DNA of 64,000 bases from Fasciolopsis buskii (taxonomy: Eukaryota; Platyhelminthes; Trematoda; Plagiorchiida; Fasciolidae), in contig LUCM01008135.1 of NCBI GenBank assembly GCA_008360955.1, positions 93,688-157,687 of the forward strand, read 5' to 3'. Numbering within the stretch: position 1 is the stretch's first letter; each line of letters opens with the position of its first letter. Both the position numbers and the translations under genes were made by a program. This document shows positions 56,520 through 64,000 of this stretch, piece after piece. The notes under the pieces are model-generated. The model worked only from the letters and a program-made list of their open reading frames with translations, did not search any database and had not been told where the DNA came from.

Positions 56520-58165
56520 CCCAGTAACGATCTATTCCTACCTTAAAGGTCTTGTCCCCACCTATCTCAATGGTACTTTTAAATAACTTATTCCATCGAC
56601 TTTCCATCCCAGCACTGAAGGAGGCGGCCCTGGATGCCATTCAAGGGTTATGCCTTATCTGTTTCCACCTACTTTTTGTGGAAAAGTGCTTGGGGAAGGA
56701 TTTCACTTGGAATTTTAGCTGTCTCGAGCATGTCATTCAAATTCCCTCGGACCCTTTCCATTTTCCACTGAGAACCAACTCAGTTTCATCGGTGAGAGTT
56801 AACCGAAGTCTAAAAAGTTGTTCCAGGGCGTCATTTGTAGCTACAGCACACTTGCCACTCCAGTTGAAATCCAACGTATATTGGATTTTAACGTGCTTCC
56901 CTAAGCTTAAATCACCTCTGGCGAAAAGAATATCCTCGTGTCCACTTTTAACGTCCTCCGAGTTCTATGTAAGGAAGTGGCTATTTACAGATTCAAGTGG
57001 CAGAAGGGATGTTTTGCACTGTCTAATACTGGGAACGGTCCGACTACGGAGAGCAGGGGCACTGCACTTGCGACCACTTTGTGTTCGGACTATCCTCTCC
57101 CACTCGGACGCAAAATTAACACAATTTAGTGGTTCATTTACCCGCTTCATCACCTGCCACTTATGCCAATGGCAAGCAACGTTTTCAGGAGATAATCATT
57201 AGTAGGTCAAGCAAATCGATCGCGGGAAAGTTTGAAAAGCCATCATGAAATTAGGTCTGCAAACCTCCCCAATATGAAGATCATCAGTAAAAAACGCTGA
57301 ATTTCAGCTTCGATTTGTGCATTACGATCCGTCATCTACGAAGTGCAAAGGGGAAGCTGCGTCCTTGATGATTTACGCTACATTTTCCTCGTAACACGGA
57401 GGAAGCAGCGGGTTTTCTCGACCAATTTGGAAAACACTACCTTGCTTGTTGTTTGGTTGTTTATTTAAACAAACATCAAGATATTCCAACCGTTTTAGAA
57501 TTATTTCCACCAAAACCTGTCCGTTAAGTTGATTGTCTTTACCAGTAGGCTCTGAAATCAACCATCTAACAACGTCATTCACAGAATCCTTGATTTCAGA
57601 TTTCCGGCGTTGATTTACCGAGTCAAACGTCCTACAGAAGTAGAGCTAACGTAAGTCTACTGGCATTCCTCCATCCATGCCACCAGTTTGCTAGTCCAAA
57701 ATGATCAAAGATCTTGTAAAGCAGCATCTGTCCTCGAAATCCACATTAAGCTGGGTTCAGCACGGTGTATCGCATCAAGTGCCCACAAGCATGTTCCCTG
57801 ATAATGCTTTGTGGTGCTCAGCAGCGGACGCTTAGCAACCTCACTTGCCGGCAATTCACATCCTCTGATTGCCAGTCATCCTTGTCGATGATGGCGGCGT
57901 TCTCCATTCTTGCAGCAAATATCCCTCCTGTAGATTCTCGTTGTACAACTTACAACTCAACCCTGCCAAGGGGTCAGCCATAGGCACTACAATAGCCGGG
58001 GATCTCGTCCGGGCCAGCCATTTTAATAACGTTTATTTTCCCTAGGTGTGGACACCGTATTCCCGGTTGTTTATGCGTCATCTGTGCATGGTAACGGGGG
58101 TGGAAGATCCAGCTCCATGTGAAAGCTCGCATTCGACCCGCGCACACTATCAAGGCAGTCACTCA
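56520..58165 (-). pseudogene. CR1-like reverse transcriptase relic
   Basis: Read on the minus strand from the right: VIKMAGPDEIPGY (RT motif 0, about 58030), GIFAARMENAAIIDKDDWQS (motif 1 region with the SNYRP block worn), a stretch with RTFDSVNQRR (motif A region, about 57620), SVNDVVRWLISEPTGK, and FFTDDLHIGEV with a FTDD box at 57280-57291. The C-terminal parts are ARGDLSLGKHVKIQYT (about 56930) and ESRWNKLFKSTIEIGG (about 56570), matching the RRxRGDLI and VxxWNxLP blocks near the end of CR1-like RTs. Many frames are needed, so it is ancient. The plus-strand 216-codon frame at 56552-57202 is its antisense shadow. Confidence 0.72.
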
Positions 58166-59269
58166 GTACTTTCGCTCTGCCGATTTCATTCAGTGCAACA
58201 GACAGTTCATCTACTCTTAGTGTACCGCCCCCTCCCCAAGTGGACCCAAGCATAATATTTCTTGGGCTGTTTCTTTTTTCGCTGGAGTAGCTTTTTGCAC
58301 GTAGTTGAACTCAACGTTTTGCATAAATATTTTAGCCTCATTTATATGCTTGACATACATACACTTTGCAATACTGTTCCGGCGAGCAATATACAAAAAC
58401 AAACAAACTATTTTCTGCACCTGCGGCTTTCTTCATCTAATACGTTTTCTTTGCGGATTCCCTGCATTCTGGACAGAGGCATTCCAGACACACATTAAGA
58501 GCCTAGGGCTTGTGGTGAAGTAAAGATGATCTGCATGTGGCTGGATCCAAAAATGCAATGGATTTTTCGGCCTCCTTTGAACTGGCTTTGACATTTCTCC
58601 TAGACCTCGGTGCCCGCCATTTTTGCCGTTTACCAGCTAGGACCTTGAAGTCCTTTTTCTTGATGGGGCGCGCACTCATTTCTTGCTGTGGTGTGGCTAT
58701 TCTTATTTTCGTAGCATCTCGAATAGGACGTCGTATATTAGGAAGGTGTAATAGCGATCATCTATTGACCAAGAAGGGATTGTTGGTCGCTCGGAGATGA
58801 ATGCTGGAATGCACTGATGACGCTGTAGATGAAACAAAGATAAATACATATACTTAAGTGTAAAATGAATTAGCGTGTGGCCTATTGGAATGGAGAACGT
58901 GTGAAGATGTGCCTTAATGATCTGGACATTAGAGGCGACAATGCAAATGAAGCTGGTAGATGGCAATGGATTTGATGGCTTCGTAAATCAACGTTAGCCA
59001 TGCTGTATCCGGCTTTCCCTTGGAACTGATAATGCTGAATAATGCGACTAAGTCATTCGGGTGCCTTTTTCTTGAGTGGATGCTTCCGCAGGGGAAGGGA
59101 TTCGCCCTGGCGCTTTTAGGATTCCCAGGTTTCTTCGGATTCATGTTGTCCTATGATGACGGGAACTTCATCCAGTATAAATAGATGGTTGTTGGTGCTG
59201 GATATCAAGAAATTCGAAGAAAGTTATCGGATTTCCTTTAAGTCTATTTCTATAAGAGGACAATAAGTT
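58166..59269. other. Unassigned sequence between two CR1-like relics
   Basis: About 1.1 kb. An endonuclease of the left relic would be expected here on the minus strand, but no ETW, GDFN or SDH pattern could be read. Confidence 0.4.
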
Positions 59270-60780
59270 ATGTGCCTTTAGTTTTGGGTCCCACTGAGGA
59301 TATCCCAAGCTTAGAAATGTATTTGTTGAGCTGCGCTGCACTTTCTGCTGAACCCAGCCTTTGCTGATTGGTCGGAATGCATGCGTCTAGATAGCGCACT
59401 CTGGGTGGCTTTGCACTATAGGCCCGATGACTGTGCCACAAATCGTGGGTTCGTCGCATCTGCTTTCATCCATAGCTGAGGCAGGGCTATCTACACTTTT
59501 CTGGCTGCAGGTGCACACCGTTTGGTTGGTCTGAAACACCGGTGCATGGGCCGTCCTAAGTCCTTTGTGACCAGTGTTCTTTGAAGCTCACCTGGAGGTG
59601 CAAGATTCATGTATTTGGTTGTTGCTGAGTCCGGAACTTTCGACGCTGACAGGCAAGCTTCACTTTTGGGACCATGCAGCATCTTGATCGCCCTACATAA
59701 CATTCTCCGGTTAATGTCCAACCAGCTTCGCATCAATGGTGAAGAAAGGGCACGGCAATGGTAACAAGACCCCTAGGTCATTGAGAACAAGGTGAATAAC
59801 AGTGGTCCCAGGAACGAGGTCTGTAAAACTACGCATCCGGCTGTCGCCACTGAGGAGAATGGGTCTTTATCCGTGAAATAAAATCCCAAACAGCCTAAGT
59901 AAACGGCGATCCATTCTGCGGCCATTTACGCTGAACCGAAGAAGCATAGTTTACTAACCAGGAGTTGTTTGATCACCTAGACGGAGACTTTCCGGAAGTC
60001 AAGACGGCAAATCTCAACTCGACTGTCTTCGTCCAATCCTACCGTTAGACCGTCTTGGAGATTTAGCAGGTTCATGAAGTAAGATTTTCTCCGAACGAGC
60101 CCAGATTATTCTTCTTCCATCAGGTTGCAGTGGGCCATTCATTTAGCTGTTGCCTATCCGGATTACGTTCCCATAGCTTTCAAGACTACTTGGAGGACGC
60201 TGGTAGCTCTATAGATTTTGGTGGTGTCTGATTCCACCTTCACAAAAGGAGATAGCTCCGGCGAAACACAATATCTGAGAGCTTTTTCCCGCCATTGGCT
60301 GCGGGTTTTAAATGTCGGCTAGGTGGGGGCAAAACTATGCACCAGTGGCTTGCCGGCAGCCTAGTGAGTTTCAAAAAGGACACGACTTTACATCTTTTCG
60401 GGCCCGGATTATCGGCGAATCCTCCTCGGAAGTGCTAGGCATAGCGCCTCCTTGGGGCTTTTGTGTGAGAGCGCCGGGAGTACCGTCGCGCACTTCCTTG
60501 TCTGAGAGTAGGCAGCTCTGACATAACGTAGGAGACTTTCTGAAATTTGTGTGGTTCAGTCTGTGCCTTCATCTCGTGCTGACATGAAGCACAAGAGAGG
60601 GACCCCTTGGTTCGCGTGAGGCTAAACTTTGCATTTGGGCCATTTGGAGTCTTCCTGCCTATTACCGGTCTAAAAGGAAGTTCAAAGGATTTCTGGAAGT
60701 CGGCAGCTGTTTTTAGATCATCTTTTATTGTAGGGTCCCCTATATCCGAAATTCTGCAAGTAATTTTCGCGTTGTACACA
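59270..60780 (-). pseudogene. Second CR1-like reverse transcriptase relic
   Basis: On the minus strand from the right: GDPTIKDDLKTAADFQKSFE (about 60730), the linker block before the RT fingers. After a gap, YRATSVLQVVLKAMGT, then MAHCNLMEEE, RRKSYFMNLLNLQDGLTVGL, DEDSRVEICRLDFRKVS (motif A) and KQLLVSKLCFFG. Next is SFLGPLLFTLFSM (motif B). The YADD box cannot be found, and sequence jumps toward TTKYMNLAPPGELQRTLVTK and DLGRPMHRCFRPTKRCAPAA (59630-59500), which is the KDLGV thumb block. Several stops and a probable small deletion of the catalytic box. Different in sequence from the relic at 56.5-58.2 kb, so a separate insertion of a related family. Confidence 0.75.
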
Positions 60781-62984
60781 TTCTATTGTGGACTCGCTTA
60801 TTGAGATCCTTCAACTAAGGTCGACAGGAACGGTTTTGTACTAGTTCCAGAGGAGAAAGCCGGTCTGGTCGTCAACGTACGTCTTGCCGTGCACTCTCCC
60901 ATTTTGAGTTTCCTCCAGTGTCTTTGATTAGGCAAATGACGTCTCGGCTGTGGAGGCCAGTACTTGTGAATTCAAGTTTAGTAGATATGTTCTATTTGCC
61001 AGATGGGTTATATGGGTTGCATGGCGCGAGTTTAGCATACAGTGCCAAGAGCGTCTTTTATGAGGATGCTGCTACCGCTCCATTGGTTGCCTTTGGTACT
61101 TCCTGATTCCTGACCGGGCAAACGCTTTCTGACCCAGTCTTCACCGACTGAGTTGACGAATGCGGTCATTTGGCATTTACGCATGAATCAGGTTGAGAGG
61201 TTTCCTCCCAAAAGTAGCAACACACGCTCACCTAGCCGTCCTAGCAGCCACAGGGGCATTCGGATTCCATAATAATAGCGGCTTGTTTTTAGATTCCGCC
61301 GCTCTCACGGTGAGCTCAGGCGGTCCGTCACATTGACTTATGGCAGGTAAGGGCCTTGATATATGCAAATAATTAATTAGTCTACGTTAGCAAAACGCGC
61401 TGATGTGGGGTCGGCTTGCAAGGTAGGCACACCACGACGGCTGTGAAAGTTGAAACTTTCCCCACTTGCAGGCCGAGGGACATTAAACGTCCTGACTAGT
61501 GAAGAATGATTCCGTTAGATTTTTGCAATTAACCGTGCCTGCTTTGAAATCCTGCTTGCCCCACGTGCTACAAGGGTGATCATGGATCTCGGCCAAGCCT
61601 TATTCTACGTGATCCCTGTCGCGGCGGTTTTCAAAATGCTGCGCTCGAACCAGTGTCTTTCTACGCAGGTGTAGGACCAGGAGTTCGGGTGAGCTTGGAA
61701 CTCATTTGGGCTTATCAGATCTGATACAGCTTCATTCCAGGTGGTTATGACATTCCGAACCATACTCAAGTCGGGTTCGGTTTTGCTGCCCTTCCTGTAA
61801 TTTTTCGTCATGTTGGCGGAGAGCGAATAACACGCGGTCCCGGTGATTTTAGGCTCATAGTTGTTTTTAGCACATCGGTTAAATTTACCCCTGTTTGTCA
61901 GATTTCAGTGCGAGGCACGTATCATCGATTGTGGTGGTCTTTCCAACTGCTGTTGAGAGCATACTCCTAATACACGAGTTACAGGATAACACTCGTGCCA
62001 GCCGCAGGTAACTCTCGGTGCCTGGCGCGGTCCGCCTCCCACGGTCTAGTCTTAAAACCAACTTAGTTAGCCCGCCAACCATAACACCTACGGGTCTGCG
62101 TAGGTCGCCATCCCCTGACGAACGCTTCTTTGTGTTTGTCGGGTAGCTAAGCGTTGGGCTGATCTAGGCCACCGAAAACCACCTTTCTGTGCCGTCCCAA
62201 AGCAAATAATATTCCAGCATAACCTATTTGCCGCTTCTGTGCGTCCTCACCGTATCCTTCAGACTGTTAGCTTTGGATCGTTACCACAAATTTAATAATG
62301 TCCCATAACATAACGCAAGAGCTGGCTGCGATAGGAATCCTTTTGTATCTTGGATGCTGATGACCCAGTAGCTATGGCCAGCGGGGAACCCGTCCCTGCC
62401 CACGCCTTCATTCATTCGTTGGCTGCTTATCCGACGCCCTGGTTGCAGCATCGTAGTGCAAAAATACAGTTATCCTTCTGGCTGGATGCTTCAAGTTTTC
62501 ATACTTAACATTTTTATGCCTCTTATGGGTCCTCAACCGCTGCCCATGTTGAACTCCCTGATTGTGGTAGAGCTACTGAAGACCCGTGTCAGCTGTGTGG
62601 GCTTCCACTAAGCGGAATTTAGATCAACCGCATGTCTGTGGAGACAGGTTAGGCGTCATTCACAAAAACTTCAGACTGATCTACTCACGACCTCCACTTA
62701 CCTCTCCGGGGAAAGTACCATTATGGCTAGGTTTGCCAGATAGCCACTATATTAAGCCGGGTCCTTTGTTGGTGGAACAGCGCAGAGAAGTACTTGCGAA
62801 ACGTTTCCCCAAAACATCTTTTAGGGGATAAAGTCTTATTTATTTGGAATATGCGTTTGGTAAGCGAAAGTCCACAGGGGTATTTTTCTATAGATTGCAG
62901 TGTGGGGAAGTCGTCCAATGAATCCATGGGGTTTTCATTATCGCTAATATGTGCCTAAGGCTAGTTTCTTGACCTTCGTCAGGA
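60781..62984. other. Unassigned sequence between divergent LINE copies
   Basis: About 2.2 kb lying upstream of both the minus-strand relic on its left and the plus-strand RT on its right. It should contain their endonucleases if either was full length. No endonuclease block could be read on either strand. Short frames such as 62586-62831 have no known motif. Confidence 0.4.
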
Positions 62985-64000
62985 TGCATTCAAAAGCCGG
63001 CCTGTAGTCGGAAGTCCGTTATGGAAGCGGGGGGCACCGTTGCCTCAATGTTGGTCGATTCATGGTCCTCTCTGCTACCTTCGCATTAGGTAGGAGCGAT
63101 ATCCCAATTTTGTTGGGAAACATCTTCAAATTTTCCACTCAGTGCCGCACCTTCCCGTCACAGTGGGAAACCTCTGTGATTATACCCGTTCACAAAAACG
63201 GTACACGCTATGACTCTGCAAACTATCGCTAAACAAATCACACTCCCATAGTTTCCGGGATCATGGAACGTCTGAATTAGAACAGTCTTACAGCCTACCT
63301 TCTGGAACATAAACTTATTAACCGTAGCCAGCATGGCCTCCTTCATAAGAAATCCTGCGCTACTTGCATGAGCGACTGCATGAACGCTCTCACTGAGGCC
63401 CTGAGCACTGAGATGTCAGTTATAGTAATCCTAGACATGGCGAAAGTTTTCAGTAGAGTATCCCACCCTAGATTGCTGAGTAAAATGGCATCCTACGGTA
63501 TTTTCAATCCATTGCTGTCGTGGTTATCATCTTATATGTTATTTAGAAAGCAGATAGTGCACGTAAACGGCTTAATACCTGAACCTAGATTAATGTCCAG
63601 CGGTGTGATCCAAGGCAGCGTCCTGGGCTCCCTGATCTTCCTGTTGTACGTTAATGATGTCTTCGATGTTATTCGTAACGGCACTCCGTTTCTCTTCGCA
63701 GACGATACCAAAATTGTGTACACATTTCGCCCTGAAGCTTTAGAATCCACCATAAATAACATATTGCAATACTTAGCGTCATTCGACCCCCGGGAGAACG
63801 ACAATGAAAAGCAGCATTATTGGGTGCAAGTGCTTTTTACCCCAAAGAGAACTCGAGCTTGGAACCCAAACCATGCCGTTAACTTCCAGGTTCGCGACAT
63901 GGGCCTAAATTCTTTCAGTACCTTAAACGCCTCGAAACATGCTCTCGCCCAAGTGGCAAAGGCTAATAATACAGTGGGGCTGTTACACCGAACGCTGAAG
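62985..64000 (+). pseudogene. Well-preserved CR1-like RT, truncated by window edge
   Basis: A single frame from about 63125 to the window end has only two stops, TAA at 63230-63232 (after SANYR) and TAG at 63278-63280. It reads FPSQWETSVIIPVHKNGTRY, INRSQHGLLHKKSCATCMSD, MSVIVILDMAKVFSRVSHPR (motif A, first Asp kept, the usual AFD changed to VFS), SSGVIQGSVLGSLIFLLYVN (motif B) and TPFLFADDTKIV, with an intact FADD box at 63695-63706. The thumb block near the end reads VRDMGLNSFSTLNASKHAL. The 240 codons after the second stop are uninterrupted and continue beyond 64000. It would copy element RNA during target-primed reverse transcription. It is the youngest-looking RT in the window. Upstream fingers are worn (DIPILLGNIFKFSTQ). 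Confidence 0.85.

Noticed and set aside
56552..57202. 216-codon plus-strand frame
   Set aside because: Antisense to the CR1-like RT C-terminal blocks on the minus strand. No motif of its own.
1..64000. CRISPR arrays, bacterial operons, ribosome binding sites, replication origin
   Set aside because: No regularly spaced short repeats. The content is eukaryotic retroelements, so prokaryotic signals were not called.

Overview
This window is eukaryotic repeat DNA, most likely from a parasitic flatworm (a trematode, or less likely a cestode). No host protein-coding gene could be supported. The flatworm assignment is an inference from the retroelements. One is a Ty3/Gypsy element of the CsRn1 type known from trematodes, with a primer-binding site close to the tRNA-Trp type. 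The others are RTE-like and CR1-like non-LTR elements of the kind common in trematode genomes, plus tRNA-derived SINE-like copies. Base composition is moderately AT-rich and genuine open frames are short. All family calls rest on protein motifs read by eye, not on database searches.

Left part (1-36 kb): an old, degraded non-LTR element lies on the minus strand at about 0.47-3.24 kb, with endonuclease, reverse transcriptase (RT) and C-terminal parts still readable. After that come about 33 kb of mostly unreadable sequence. It contains SINE-like copies (5.1, 8.6, 11.6, 18.3 and 34.4 kb), two neighbouring gag-like fragments (21.0-22.5 kb), and at least four diverged repeat families that I could match only within the window. 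It also holds a (TA)n tract (26.2 kb) and a 37-bp inverted repeat (35.7 kb).

Middle (37-51 kb): this is a dense cluster of LTR elements. Two decayed Gypsy pol pseudogenes (36.96-38.3 and 39.5-41.1 kb) flank a minus-strand fragment carrying an NPGP (2A-like) motif. Next is an LTR retrotransposon at 42.57-50.68 kb with two very similar LTRs. Its order is LTR, primer-binding site, gag, protease, RT, RNase H, integrase C-terminus, LTR. Its RT gene is split at the catalytic YxDD box by a 3.5-kb RTE-like element flanked by a 6-bp duplication (ATATCG). The RTE copy contains the assembly gap (46190-47074). The integrase catalytic core is missing.

Right part (51-64 kb): an RTE-like C-terminal fragment (51.0-51.6 kb), another SINE, a (TA)n tract (55.05 kb), two minus-strand CR1-like RT pseudogenes (56.5-58.2 and 59.3-60.8 kb), and a plus-strand CR1-like RT that runs off the right edge. 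That last one is the best-preserved RT here, with only two in-frame stops.

The elements form a layered record of insertions: ancient unreadable repeats, then old LINE and Gypsy relics, then the CsRn1-like insertion, then the RTE insertion inside it.
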